Part shown: piece by piece, positions 1 through 9,640 of the stretch | How positions within the stretch are numbered: the first letter of the stretch is position 1 | Layout: every line of letters starts with the position of its first letter | From: Mycolicibacterium sp. MU0050 | GTDB taxonomy: Bacteria; Actinomycetota; Actinomycetes; Mycobacteriales; Mycobacteriaceae | Length of the DNA: 64,000 nt | Direction of reading: 5' to 3' | Assembly: GCF_963378085.1 (NCBI RefSeq) | Contig: NZ_OY726395.1 | Location: 4,402,001 to 4,466,000 of the forward strand | Position numbers and translations under genes: made by a program | Notes under the pieces: generated by a model | Told to the model about the DNA's origin: nothing | The model's database searches: none | The model's input: the letters and a program-made list of their open reading frames with translations, nothing else

Positions 1-3000
1 AGGAACTCGCGGCCCTGCTCGACGACGCCGACGGCGACCCGCGGACCCGCGAGGTGCTGCGCAAACTCGCCGCCCACCACAACCAACAGCGCGCCACCCA
101 GGTCGTCGCCGGCGATCGCTACGAAATCGACTGGGAGAAAGACACTTCCACCCTTGGCGGCGGCGACGACGCGGCCGGCGTCATCCTCGTCGGCGAGGAC
201 AGCGCCGCCACCCGGCCCCTGATCGACCTGCTGACCGCGCGCGGGCACCGGTACCAGATCGTCGGCCTGCCGGCCTCTGACGCCGAGGAGGCCCAACTCA
301 GCGAGCTGCTACGCGCCGCGGCCGCCGATGCCCCGTCCGGTGGCCTGCGGATCCTGCACGTCGCGGCGCTGGACACCGATCCGGATCCCCAGACCGGGCT
401 TTCCACCCGCGCGCTGCTGCGGATGCAACACCGGGTTCTCACCGGGACGCGGCGGCTGTTCCGCGCCGCCGTCGCCGCGGAGTCGCGCAGCCCGATCTGG
501 CTGGTGACCCGCGGCGGGCAACGCGTCACCGAGACCGATGTGGTGGCACCGGATCAGAGCTGCCTGTGGGGTTTTGGCCGGGCCGCATCGCTCGAGCATC
601 CGCAGCTGTGGGGCGGGCTGGTCGACCTGTCGCCCGGTGAGCCCGCAGCCGACGAGTGGTCCCGGTTGCCCGACGCGATCGCGGCCCCGCGCCCCGCCGA
701 TGCCCTCGAGGATCAGGTGGCGCTGCGGGGCCCGGACCGCTACCTGCGCCGGTTGCGGCGGCGTCGTGCCCGGACCGTCGCCCCGATGGAGATCCGCCCG
801 GAGGCAACGTATCTGGTGACCGGCGGGCTCGGGTCGTTGGGCCTCGAGATCGCCGAGTACCTCGCCGCCCGTGGGGCCCGGCAGCTGGTGCTGACCGGTC
901 GCCGCGGGCCCAGCGATGCCGCCCAGCAGCGGATCGATGCGCTCAGCGCGCAGCACGGCTGTGCCGTGCGCGTTGTCGCCGCCGATGTCGCCGACGCGCA
1001 CGCGGTCGAGCGCCTGCTGGCCGGCGTGGCCGCCGACCTGCCGCCGTTGGCCGGCATCGTCCACGCCGCCGGCGAGATTGGCGCCACACCGTTGAGCAGC
1101 CTGGAAGACACCGAAGTAGACCGCGTCTTCGCTGGAAAGGTCTGGGGTGCCGCCCATCTGAGCGAGGCCGCCGCCGGCCTGGAGCTCGACTTCTTCCTGT
1201 GCACCTCCTCGATCGCATCGGTCTGGGGCGGGTTCGGCCAGACCGCCTACGGCGCCGCCAACGCATTCCTCGACGGGCTGGCCTGGCGGCTGCGCGCGCA
1301 GGGCATCCCGGGGGTCAGCGTCAACTTCGGTCCGTGGTCGACGGGCATGGCCGACGCGGAATCCCGTGCGCGTCTGGAGGCCCGCGGCATCCGGACTCTC
1401 TCGCCGACCGATGCGCTGGCCGGAATGGCCGACGTCGCCGCGGTCGCCGCCGAAGGAACCGCCCAGGGGGTGGTGGCCCGCGTCGATTGGACCCGATTCC
1501 TGCCGCTGTACCAGCAGGCGGGCCGCCGGGGCTTCCTCTCGGAACTGGAACGCGAAGTGCCCGCCGAGGCCACCACGGCGGCCGCGGGCGTCTCCCCCGC
1601 CGGGCCGACCCAACTGGTCGCACGACTGACCGCCGCCCCGATAGGCCAGCGCAAGAAGCTGCTCACCGATCATCTCCGGGAGGCGGTCGCCGAGGTGACC
1701 CGCGTCGACCCGTCGGAGATCCGCGAGGATGCGGGCTTCTTCGATCTCGGCATGGACTCGCTGATGGCCGTCGAACTGCGCCGCCGCATCGAACAGGGTG
1801 TGGGCCAAGAGATTCCGATCACCCTGGTGATGGATCACCCGCGGCTCGCCGACGTCGCCGACTACCTGCTCGACGATGTGCTGGGGCTCGGGGCCCAGGC
1901 GGCCCCCGCGGCGGCGCCGGTCGCGGCGGTGAGCCGCTCGGACGAACCGATCGCGATCGTCGCCGTGTCGTGCCGGTTCCCCGGCGCGCCGGACCCGGAA
2001 GCCTTCTGGGAGGTCCTCGCCGAGGGCGTCGACGCGATCCGGGAGGTCCCCGAGGACCGCTTCGACATTGACGAGTTCTACGACCCCGACCCGGACGCGC
2101 CCGGCAAGACCTACACCCGCTTCGGCGGGTTCCTGGACGGCATCGACGGTTTCGATCCGGAGTTCTTCGGCATCTCGCCCCGCGAGGCGGTCTGGATCGA
2201 GCCGCAGCAGCGGCTGATCCTGGAGACCGTCTGGGAGGGGCTCGAGCGGGCCGGATACGCACCGGCATCGTTGCGCGGCAGCCGAACCGGGGTCTTCACC
2301 GGTGTGGCCGCCAACGAGTACGCGCACCTGCTGTCGGCCGAGCCGATCGACAAGATCGAGCCGCACTTCATCACCGGCAACGCGCTCAACGCCATCTCCG
2401 GACGGGTGTCGTTCGCACTGGGCTTCGAGGGACCGGCCGTCGCCGTCGACACCGCCTGCAGCTCGGCCCTGGTGGCGGTCCATCAGGCCTGCCAGGCCCT
2501 GCATTCCGGCGACTGCGACCTGGCGGTGGCCGGTGGGGTCAACGTGCTGCTAAGCCCGGTCACCGTGGTCGCCGCCGCCCGCGCCCGGATGCTGTCCCCG
2601 GTGGGGCGGTGCAAGACGTTCGACGCGTCCGCGGACGGCTACGTGCGCAGCGAGGGCTGCGGGATCCTGGTGCTCAAGCGCCTCAGCGACGCCCAGCGCG
2701 ACGGCGACCGGATCTGCGCCGTGATTCCCAGCAGCGTGGTGAACCAGGACGGCGCCTCCAGCGGCCTGACGGTTCCCAATGGCGGTGCGCAGCAGCGCCT
2801 GATCGAGGCGGCCCTGGCCCGCGCCGGGCTCTCCGGCGGCGACGTCGACTACCTCGAGGCGCACGGGACGGGGACCCCGCTCGGCGACCCGATCGAAGTC
2901 CAGGCGGCCGCGGCCGCCTACGGCGGCGCGCGCGACGCAGATCGGCCGCTGCTGATGGGCTCGGTGAAGACGAACATCGGTCATACCGAATCCGCCTCCG

Positions 3001-6000
3001 GCGCAGCCGGACTCATCAAGGTCGTGTTGGCGCTGCAGCACGGAATGCTGCCCGCCAGCCTGCATTTCGACACCCCGTCGCCGCACATCCCGTGGGATTC
3101 GCTGCCGGTGCGGGTGGTGGACACGGCGCTGCCCTGGCAGGCCAACGGCCGACCGCGCCGGGCCGGGGTGAGCTCGTTCGGGTTCACCGGCACCAACGCG
3201 CACGTGTTGATCGAGGAGGCGCCGGCGGACGGTTCCGCGGCCGACGACGCCCCCGAGACCGCCATCCAGGTGCTGCCGCTGTCGGCGCGCTCGCCGGAGG
3301 CACTGGTGGCGTTGGCCCAGCGCTACGACGCGTGGCTGAGCGCGCACCCCGAGACCGACCTGGCCACCCTGGCCCGCACCGCCGGGACGGGTCGGTCGCA
3401 CTTCGAGCATCGCGCCGCGCTGGTCGTGGATTCGGCCGACAGCGCGCGCCGGGCCCTGGCCGATGTCGTCGCGAACCGGGCCCGGCCCGGCGTCGTTCTC
3501 GGCGAGCACACCCGGCCGCCGACCACGGCGTGGCTGTTCACCGGACAGGGCAGCCAGTATGCCGGCATGGCGCGCGAATTGTTCGACGCGGAACCGGTTT
3601 TCGCGGACACCGTGCGGCGGTGCGCCGAGGCGGTCGACGACATGCTGCCCGTCCCGCTGCTGGAGGTGCTGTTCGCCGCCGACCGGGAGACCGGGGAACG
3701 GTTGCGGCACACGTCCTACGCGCAACCGGCGCTGTTCGCCATCGAGATGGGTCTGGCGCGGCTGTGGCAGTCGTGGGGAATCGAACCCGACGTGGTGCTG
3801 GGGCACAGTGTGGGCCAGTACGCCGCGGCGTGCGTGGCCGGGGTTTTCCGACTCGAAGACGGCGCACGACTGATGGCCGAGCGCGGCCGGATGTTCGGCA
3901 GCCTGCCCGAGGGCGGGCGGATGGTGGCGATCTTCGCCGACCCCAAGCACGTCGAGGAGATCGCCGGCAAGTTCCCCCGGATCTCCGTCGGCGCCTACAA
4001 CGGACCCAACACCGTGCTCTCGGGGCCCGGCTCCGACCTCGAGCAGATCGTCGCCACCTTCACCGACGAGGGCATCCGCTGCACCTGGCTGGAAACCAGC
4101 CACGCCTTCCACTCCGAACTACTGGACCCGGTGCTCGACGAGTTCGAGGTCTACGCGGGGCAGTTCGAGTTCGGGGTGCCGACCTTGCCGCTGGTGTGCA
4201 ACCGGACCGGCGCGGTGCTCGCGACGCACCATGCCCTGGACGCCCAGTACTGGCGCCGGCATTCCCGGCAGCCGGTGCAGTTCGCCGAGAGCGTGCGCAC
4301 CGTGGCGGCGCTGGGTTGCTCGGTGCTGATGGAGATCGGTCCGCAACCTGTGTTGACCGGTGCCGCGGTGCAGGTCTGGCCGGAGCACCTCGCTCCGCCG
4401 CGGGCCATCGCCTCGCTGCGTAAGGGCATCGACGACCGGCGCCAGATCGCCGACGCGTTGGCCGCGACCTACGCCGCCGGACACCAGCCCGACTTCGCCG
4501 CGCTGCACCGGCAGCCCCGTCGGGTGCTCGAACTGCCCACCTATCCGTTCCAGCGGCGCCGGTTCTGGCCGAAGACCGCCGGCATCACCGTCGACGGTCC
4601 GGCGGTGTCGGGCATCCTGGGCAGCGGCAAGGACCTCGCCTCCGGCGACACCGTCTACACCAGCCGGTTGTCGGTGAAATCCCAACCGTGGCTGGCCGAT
4701 CACGTCATCTACGGCACCGTCGTGGTCCCGGGTGCGACGTATGCGGCCATGGCCCTCGCCGCGGTGGGCACCCCGGCCCGAACCAAGGACGTATTCTTCT
4801 ACGAGCCGATCATCCTGCCCGAGAAGAGCTCTCGCGAGGTGCAGCTGACACTGCATCCCCGCGACGGCGCGGAGGGGTCGACCTTCCAGGTGCACAGCCG
4901 CCCGTACGGCGAACGCGGCGCCGAATGGTCGTTGAACGCCGAAGGCACCGTGCTTCCCGGCGCCGACGACGACACCGGCGCGCCCGACCCCGAATCCACG
5001 GCGACACCCGAACCGGTCGACGAGGCGATCGAGCGACTGGAACGCATGCGCCCGCAGGACCTGTTCGAGACGTTCGCCGACATGGAACTGGCCTGGGGGC
5101 CCACCTGGTCCGGGTCACTGAAATCCCTGTGGCTGGGCGAGGGCGAGGCGATCGGCGACATTCTCGTCGGACCCGAACTGGCCGCCGAACTCGGCGCCGA
5201 GCCGATGCACCCGGTTTTGATGGACCTGTGCACCGGCGTCGCCTTCCCGGCGTTCCCGGCGCTGCTCGCCGCGGAGCAGGGCGTCAACGATCTGTTCTTG
5301 CCGCTGCGCTACGGGCAGGTCATGCTGCGCGAGAAGATGCCCCGGCGCTTCTACTGCCGCGCGCGGTGGCACACCAGCGCGCTGGACAGCGAGACCCAGG
5401 TGTTCGATCTGGACTTCCTCGACCGAGATGGCCGCCAACTGGGCGGGATTCGGGAATTCACCGTCAAACGCGCGCCCCGGGAGGCGCTGCTGCGCGGCCT
5501 CGGCGGCGACGCCACCCGGCTGCTCTACACCGTCGGCTGGCACGAGGTGCCCGCGCCGGCGGTGAGCGCGGACGCGCCCGGCCCGACCGGAACCTGGCTG
5601 GTCGCGGGCTTCGACGAACTCGCGGACAAGTTGCCGGGCTGCCTCAGCTGGGACCGGCTCACCGACCCGACGCCGCTGGCCGAACAGCTCACGCAGGCCC
5701 AGGACCGCGGGATGGCGTACTCCGGGGTCGTCTGGCGCGCCACCGCGGCGCTGCCCGGCGAAGCGGGCGCCGCCGCGGCCGCCAGGCTGGAGTCGGAGAT
5801 CACCAACCTGCTCGGCGCGGTGCACGCCGTGCAGGGCGGGTTGAAGCTGCCCGGCGGGCTGTGGATCGTCACCGAACGGGCCGTGGCCACCGAGTCCGGG
5901 GAGCCGGTGGACCCGGTGCAGGCCGCGCTGTGGGGGTTCGGGCGCACGACCATCAACGAGGAACCCGCGGTGCGGGCGAAGCTGGTCGACTGCGACGGGT

Positions 6001-8291
6001 CTCCCGAGGCGGTGCAGGTGCTGGCCGACTTGTTGAGCCCGGCCGGCGCCGTGGCCGAGCCGGAACTCGCGCTGCGACAAGGGAAGTTACTGGCCTCGCG
6101 GCTGCTGCCGTGGGCACGCAGCGGCCATCTCACGGTGCCGCGTTCGCCGGACTACGCGCTGGCGCCCACCGAGCGCGGCGCCATCGACAACCTGCGGCTC
6201 GCCGAGACCGAGGTGCCCGCCCCGGACGAGGGATACGTACAGGTACGGGTGGAGGCTGCCGGCCTGAACTTCCGGGACGTGCTCAACGTGTTGGGCCTCT
6301 ACCCGGGCGACCCCGGCCCGATCGGCGGGGACTTCGCCGGCGTCGTCACCCAGCTGGGCGAGGGCGTCGAGGGGCTCGAGGTCGGCCAGCGGGTGTACGG
6401 GTTCATGCAGGGCGCGTTCGCCAGTCGGTTCAACGTACCGGCGCAGTTGCTGGCGCCGATCCCCGACGGGGTGAGCGCCGTCGAGGCCGCCACCATTCCG
6501 GCCGCGGCGCTGACCGTGCGGCTGGCGTTCGACTGGGCGCGACTGCAGCCCGGCGACCGGGTGCTGATCCACGCGGCCAGCGGCGGGGTGGGCCTGGCCG
6601 CGGTCCAGATGGCGCAGCAGTGCGGCGCCACCGTGTTCGCCACCGCCAGCACCTTCAAGCGTGCGACGCTGCGCAAGATGGGGGTGAAGTTCGTCTACGA
6701 CTCGCGCAGTACGGATTTCGCCGACCAGATCCTGGCGGACACCGACGGCGCGGGCGTGGACGTAGTGCTCAACAGCCTCACCAACGAGGGCTTCCTCGAC
6801 GCGACCGTGCGAGCCACCGCCCGCAACGGCCGCTTCGCCGAGATCGCCAAGCGCGACATCTGGACCCCGGAGCAGATGGCCGCGGTCCGTCCGGACATCG
6901 ACTACGAGATCGTGGCGCTCGACACGGTGACATTCCAATCCCCGGAACGCATTCGGAGCCTGCTGACCGAGGTGTCGCAGGGCCTGGCCGACGGGGAATG
7001 GCAGCCGCTGCCCGCCGAGATCTATCCGCTGACCGAGGCCCGCGCCGCGTTCCGGCGGATGCAGCAGGCCCGGCACATCGGCAAGATCGTGGTGCAGATG
7101 CCGAAACCGCTTCAGCCCCGGGCGGATCGGAGCTACCTGATCACCGGTGGCCTGGGTGCGATCGGTTTGCACACGGCGGCCTACCTGGCCCAGCTCGGCG
7201 CCGGCGACATCGTGCTGACCAGTCGCCGCGGGCCCGATGCGGCCACGCAGCAGACCATCGACGACATCGCCGACCGGTACAAGTGCCGCGTCCACGTGCT
7301 CACCGCTGACGTCGGCGAGGAGACCGCGGTGGTAGCGCTGCTGAACCGGATCCGCGCGGAGCTGCCGCCGCTGGCCGGAGTGGTGCATCTGGCCGGTGTG
7401 CTCGACGACGCGTTGCTGTCGCAGCAGAGCCTGGAGCGGTTCCGAACCACCTTGGAGCCGAAGGCATTCGGCGCCGATCACCTGGACCGGCTGACCCTCG
7501 ACGACGAGCTGGACTTCTTCATCGTGTCCTCCTCGGTGTCAAGCCTGTTCGGCTCGCCCGGCCAGGCCAACTACGCGACGGCCAACGCGCTGCTCGACGG
7601 CCTGATCGCGCAGCGCCGGGCGCGGGGCCTGCCCGCCACCGGCGTCAACTTCGGTCCGTGGGCCCAGGGCGGCATGGCCTCCTCGGAGGCGGCGACCGCC
7701 AATATCGGTGCGCAGGGCCTGATCCCGTTGGAGCCCTCGGCGGCGCTGAGTGCGCTGGCCGAGGCGATGGCCAACGGCACCGGGCAGGCGACCGTGCTCA
7801 AGGCGAATTGGCAACGGGCGGCGAAGGTGCTGGGCGCCTCCCGCCCACCGATCCTCGATCTGGTGTTGCCGAGCGCGGTCGGGGAAGTGGTCGGCGACAG
7901 CGAGTTGCTCAAGCAACTGCAGGAGATCCCGGTGCCGCAGCGCGCCGGGTTCGTGACCGAGTTCCTGCAGCGCGAGGTGCAGAACTTCCTGCGGCTCGCC
8001 CAGCCGCCGGCCGCATCCAGCCGATTCCTGGATCTGGGCACCGACTCGCTGATGGCGATCGAGCTGCGCAACCGGCTGCACAGTCAGTTCGGCGGCGCGT
8101 TCACCATCAACGCGACCGCGGTGTTCGATTACCCGACCATCGGCGGGCTCGCCGAGTACCTCGTCGGCCAGCTCCCCGACGCCGAACCGGAACCCGAGGC
8201 CGCGTCCGAGGCCGCGCCCGAGCCCGAGGCCGAGGCCGAGGCGCCAGCCGAGCCCGAATCGGCGGCCGAACCCGCACCCGAGGCCACCTGA
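1..8291 (+). CDS. Type I modular polyketide synthase, 3' part (probable polyphleate synthase Pks)
   Basis: The frame is open from the window edge, so the N-terminus is missing; about 2762 residues are visible (numbered from the codon at nt 3). Order: dimerization-element-like linker (1-35), structural and catalytic KR (to ~455; TGGLGSLG ~272, Tyr416), ACP (Ser586 in LGMDSL), KS (Cys819, His954, His994), AT (Ser1269 in GHSVG; HAFH at 1367-1370, the malonyl-CoA signature), DH (His1567, Asp1741), ER (AASGGVG ~2192), KR (TGGLGAIG ~2381, Tyr2524), ACP (Ser2682 in LGTDSL), and an Ala/Glu/Pro-rich tail. Module n thus has KR only; module n+1 is fully reducing. Malonyl specificity predicts unbranched chains. 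In M. smegmatis a bimodular Pks beside fadE5 and an oxidoreductase like the next gene makes phleic acids for trehalose polyphleates; that assignment here is inferred from domain order and neighbours. Confidence 0.85.
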   Translation, partial: ELAALLDDADGDPRTREVLRKLAAHHNQQRATQVVAGDRYEIDWEKDTSTLGGGDDAAGVILVGEDSAATRPLIDLLTARGHRYQIVGLPASDAEEAQLSELLRAAAADAPSGGLRILHVAALDTDPDPQTGLSTRALLRMQHRVLTGTRRLFRAAVAAESRSPIWLVTRGGQRVTETDVVAPDQSCLWGFGRAASLEHPQLWGGLVDLSPGEPAADEWSRLPDAIAAPRPADALEDQVALRGPDRYLRRLRRRRARTVAPMEIRPEATYLVTGGLGSLGLEIAEYLAARGARQLVLTGRRGPSDAAQQRIDALSAQHGCAVRVVAADVADAHAVERLLAGVAADLPPLAGIVHAAGEIGATPLSSLEDTEVDRVFAGKVWGAAHLSEAAAGLELDFFLCTSSIASVWGGFGQTAYGAANAFLDGLAWRLRAQGIPGVSVNFGPWSTGMADAESRARLEARGIRTLSPTDALAGMADVAAVAAEGTAQGVVARVDWTRFLPLYQQAGRRGFLSELEREVPAEATTAAAGVSPAGPTQLVARLTAAPIGQRKKLLTDHLREAVAEVTRVDPSEIREDAGFFDLGMDSLMAVELRRRIEQGVGQEIPITLVMDHPRLADVADYLLDDVLGLGAQAAPAAAPVAAVSRSDEPIAIVAVSCRFPGAPDPEAFWEVLAEGVDAIREVPEDRFDIDEFYDPDPDAPGKTYTRFGGFLDGIDGFDPEFFGISPREAVWIEPQQRLILETVWEGLERAGYAPASLRGSRTGVFTGVAANEYAHLLSAEPIDKIEPHFITGNALNAISGRVSFALGFEGPAVAVDTACSSALVAVHQACQALHSGDCDLAVAGGVNVLLSPVTVVAAARARMLSPVGRCKTFDASADGYVRSEGCGILVLKRLSDAQRDGDRICAVIPSSVVNQDGASSGLTVPNGGAQQRLIEAALARAGLSGGDVDYLEAHGTGTPLGDPIEVQAAAAAYGGARDADRPLLMGSVKTNIGHTESASGAAGLIKVVLALQHGMLPASLHFDTPSPHIPWDSLPVRVVDTALPWQANGRPRRAGVSSFGFTGTNAHVLIEEAPADGSAADDAPETAIQVLPLSARSPEALVALAQRYDAWLSAHPETDLATLARTAGTGRSHFEHRAALVVDSADSARRALADVVANRARPGVVLGEHTRPPTTAWLFTGQGSQYAGMARELFDAEPVFADTVRRCAEAVDDMLPVPLLEVLFAADRETGERLRHTSYAQPALFAIEMGLARLWQSWGIEPDVVLGHSVGQYAAACVAGVFRLEDGARLMAERGRMFGSLPEGGRMVAIFADPKHVEEIAGKFPRISVGAYNGPNTVLSGPGSDLEQIVATFTDEGIRCTWLETSHAFHSELLDPVLDEFEVYAGQFEFGVPTLPLVCNRTGAVLATHHALDAQYWRRHSRQPVQFAESVRTVAALGCSVLMEIGPQPVLTGAAVQVWPEHLAPPRAIASLRKGIDDRRQIADALAATYAAGHQPDFAALHRQPRRVLELPTYPFQRRRFWPKTAGITVDGPAVSGILGSGKDLASGDTVYTSRLSVKSQPWLADHVIYGTVVVPGATYAAMALAAVGTPARTKDVFFYEPIILPEKSSREVQLTLHPRDGAEGSTFQVHSRPYGERGAEWSLNAEGTVLPGADDDTGAPDPESTATPEPVDEAIERLERMRPQDLFETFADMELAWGPTWSGSLKSLWLGEGEAIGDILVGPELAAELGAEPMHPVLMDLCTGVAFPAFPALLAAEQGVNDLFLPLRYGQVMLREKMPRRFYCRARWHTSALDSETQVFDLDFLDRDGRQLGGIREFTVKRAPREALLRGLGGDATRLLYTVGWHEVPAPAVSADAPGPTGTWLVAGFDELADKLPGCLSWDRLTDPTPLAEQLTQAQDRGMAYSGVVWRATAALPGEAGAAAAARLESEITNLLGAVHAVQGGLKLPGGLWIVTERAVATESGEPVDPVQAALWGFGRTTINEEPAVRAKLVDCDGSPEAVQVLADLLSPAGAVAEPELALRQGKLLASRLLPWARSGHLTVPRSPDYALAPTERGAIDNLRLAETEVPAPDEGYVQVRVEAAGLNFRDVLNVLGLYPGDPGPIGGDFAGVVTQLGEGVEGLEVGQRVYGFMQGAFASRFNVPAQLLAPIPDGVSAVEAATIPAAALTVRLAFDWARLQPGDRVLIHAASGGVGLAAVQMAQQCGATVFATASTFKRATLRKMGVKFVYDSRSTDFADQILADTDGAGVDVVLNSLTNEGFLDATVRATARNGRFAEIAKRDIWTPEQMAAVRPDIDYEIVALDTVTFQSPERIRSLLTEVSQGLADGEWQPLPAEIYPLTEARAAFRRMQQARHIGKIVVQMPKPLQPRADRSYLITGGLGAIGLHTAAYLAQLGAGDIVLTSRRGPDAATQQTIDDIADRYKCRVHVLTADVGEETAVVALLNRIRAELPPLAGVVHLAGVLDDALLSQQSLERFRTTLEPKAFGADHLDRLTLDDELDFFIVSSSVSSLFGSPGQANYATANALLDGLIAQRRARGLPATGVNFGPWAQGGMASSEAATANIGAQGLIPLEPSAALSALAEAMANGTGQATVLKANWQRAAKVLGASRPPILDLVLPSAVGEVVGDSELLKQLQEIPVPQRAGFVTEFLQREVQNFLRLAQPPAASSRFLDLGTDSLMAIELRNRLHSQFGGAFTINATAVFDYPTIGGLAEYLVGQLPDAEPEPEAASEAAPEPEAEAEAPAEPESAAEPAPEAT

Positions 8292-8319
8292 CCCACCGTC
8301 AGACCCAGCGGGTGGCCTC
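8280..8319. terminator. Bipartite hairpin at the convergent pks / oxidoreductase ends
   Basis: GAGGCCACC (8280-8288) pairs with GGTGGCCTC (8311-8319). Inside it CTGAC (8288-8292) pairs with GTCAG (8298-8302). The structure covers both stop codons of the two convergent genes, which end 7 bp apart. It lacks a T-tract. A bidirectional terminator is plausible but unproven, and the outer stem also encodes the C-termini of both proteins. Confidence 0.4.
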
Positions 8320-9378
8320 CAGTTCCGGTGCCAGCACCGGGCGCAGCGGGACGTCGAGGCCGTCGTAGATGCCCGGCTGCTGGCCAGCCAGCCAGTCGAT
8401 CGCGCCGAGCAGCCGATTGGCGGCGGTGGTGTTGCCGCCGTCGGCGCGGGTGCCGCCCGGCACATCGGCTCGGGTGATGACGCTCAGCTGTGGGTCGCCG
8501 TCCACGATCACTCGGTGATCCCCGGCGCCCTGTTCGGGCTGCGGCCAGTCCGGGGCGCAGTTCGGATCGATCCGCGTGATGTGCTCGACGACGACGCGTT
8601 GCTTCCCGTCGGCCCAGCCGATCACCTTCAGGTAGAAGGCGCCCTGGGTGCCCGCCTCGAAGCGCCCCAGGACGTTGTCGCAGGATTCCTCCAGCGGCCG
8701 TCGTTCGACCTCCTCGGTGATCTCGTCGATTTCCAGGCCCAGGCCGCGGCCGATGAGCCGGATGTTGCCGCCCCACACCATGGTCGGCACCGACGGCAAC
8801 AACATCATCGGGACCTGATCCATCGGCGCACCGAACCCGCAGGACACCCGCACCGCGTAGGGCTGGTCGTAGGTCGAGTAGTCGAATATCTCCTGGCACC
8901 GGATGGTGCGGATGCGGGTGCACAGGCCGGCGGCCAACACGGCCAGCGCATCGTTGGCCCAGCCGGGGTCCACCCCGCTGACCAGTAGCGTCGAGCGCCC
9001 CTCCTCGGCGGCGGCGGTGAGCCGGGCGACCCATTCCGGTGGTGCCGAGCGCGGATCGTAGAGCGAGTACAGCGACGGGGTGACCACGTGCGCGCCGGCG
9101 CGCAGGCACCGTTCGATGTCGGTCACCGCCTCGTCGGGACGGATGTCGCCGGAGGCCAGGTAGGCCACCGCGTCGCACGACGCCAGCACCCCGTCGACGT
9201 CGGCGCTGGCCGCCACACCCGTCGGCGTCTCGAGTCGCGCCAGGACCGCGGCGTCTTTCCCGACCTTCTCCGGTGTCGAGGTCAGCACGCCGACGAGGCG
9301 CAGGCCGGGGAATGCGGTGGCCGACCGGATGGCAGCGGCACCCATGTTGCCGGTCCCCCAGATTGCGAGTCGATGCAT
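8299..9378 (-). CDS. NAD(P)-dependent oxidoreductase, dihydrodipicolinate-reductase-like N-terminal domain
   Basis: A 359-residue protein. The N-terminus has a Rossmann dinucleotide-binding motif (WGTGNMGAAAIR, residues 7-18), followed by a dihydrodipicolinate reductase N-domain-like fold and a C-terminal region like the 2,4-diaminopentanoate/amine dehydrogenase family. The substrate is unknown. ATG start at 9378. It lies between the PKS and fadE5, the same position as the M. smegmatis gene between fadE5 and the polyphleate PKS (MSMEG_0407, from memory), so it may belong to the trehalose polyphleate neighbourhood, but no catalytic role there is established. It converges on the PKS and is divergent from fadE5. 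Confidence 0.75.
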   Translation of the reverse strand: MHRLAIWGTGNMGAAAIRSATAFPGLRLVGVLTSTPEKVGKDAAVLARLETPTGVAASADVDGVLASCDAVAYLASGDIRPDEAVTDIERCLRAGAHVVTPSLYSLYDPRSAPPEWVARLTAAAEEGRSTLLVSGVDPGWANDALAVLAAGLCTRIRTIRCQEIFDYSTYDQPYAVRVSCGFGAPMDQVPMMLLPSVPTMVWGGNIRLIGRGLGLEIDEITEEVERRPLEESCDNVLGRFEAGTQGAFYLKVIGWADGKQRVVVEHITRIDPNCAPDWPQPEQGAGDHRVIVDGDPQLSVITRADVPGGTRADGGNTTAANRLLGAIDWLAGQQPGIYDGLDVPLRPVLAPELEATRWV

Positions 9379-9402
9379 TCGGTCAACCTAGCCGCAGCGC
9401 GG

Positions 9403-9416
9403 GTGACAAGCGTCAC
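9403..9416. promoter_or_regulatory. Small inverted repeat upstream of the oxidoreductase
   Basis: GTGAC-aagc-GTCAC, perfect 5-bp arms 24 bp upstream of the oxidoreductase ATG (9378, minus strand). It could be an operator or chance; nothing else supports it. Confidence 0.25.
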
Positions 9417-9472
9417 GCTTGGCCCGAATTCCCCGGTCAGCGTGGGTGTGCCCGCCCATTTCCCGAGGTCGG

Positions 9473-9488
9473 CCAACCACTCGGTTGG
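9473..9488. promoter_or_regulatory. Inverted repeat CCAACC-actc-GGTTGG in the fadE5 upstream region
   Basis: Perfect 6-bp arms with a 4-bp spacer, about 50 bp upstream of the probable fadE5 -10 element. The spacing matches the TTACT-type operators nearby but the sequence is unrelated, so a second regulator is possible. Confidence 0.35.
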
Positions 9489-9517
9489 TTAGTTGACGGA
9501 AATAGCTCGCGCAGGCT

Positions 9518-9545
9518 TTGCGTTGAAGTTACCGAGCGGTATAGT
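9518..9545 (+). promoter_or_regulatory. Probable fadE5 promoter
   Basis: TATAGT at 9540-9545 is a good SigA-type -10. TTGCGT at 9518-9523 is a weak -35 at 16-bp spacing. The predicted start of transcription (~9552) abuts the inverted repeat at 9553-9568, leaving a leader of about 90 nt to the fadE5 GTG. Confidence 0.5.
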
Positions 9546-9552
9546 CAGCACA

Positions 9553-9568
9553 GTTACTGGTGGGTAAC
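9553..9568. promoter_or_regulatory. Putative TetR operator, fadE5 copy (GTTACTGGTGGGTAAC)
   Basis: Inverted repeat GTTAC-tggtgg-GTAAC. It matches TTACT-N4-AGTAA with one mismatch (AGTAA is GGTAA here). The same element lies between fadA2 and fabG4 (13275) and in front of the TetR gene (16458). Overlap with the predicted transcription start suits a repressor. Confidence 0.55.
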
Positions 9569-9640
9569 TTATCCGAAGTACCCAACCGAAGAAACCTGAA
9601 CATCGCTCAAGCCAGTGGCAGTTCTCACCGAGGAGGAAAC

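Noticed and set aside
309..2504. 731-codon frame antisense to the PKS
   Set aside because: GC-bias shadow of PKS codons, with no recognisable motif.
8160..8288. Glu/Pro/Ala-rich repeat at the PKS C-terminus as a possible docking domain
   Set aside because: Low-complexity acidic tail without the helical pattern of PKS docking domains; kept only as a tail.
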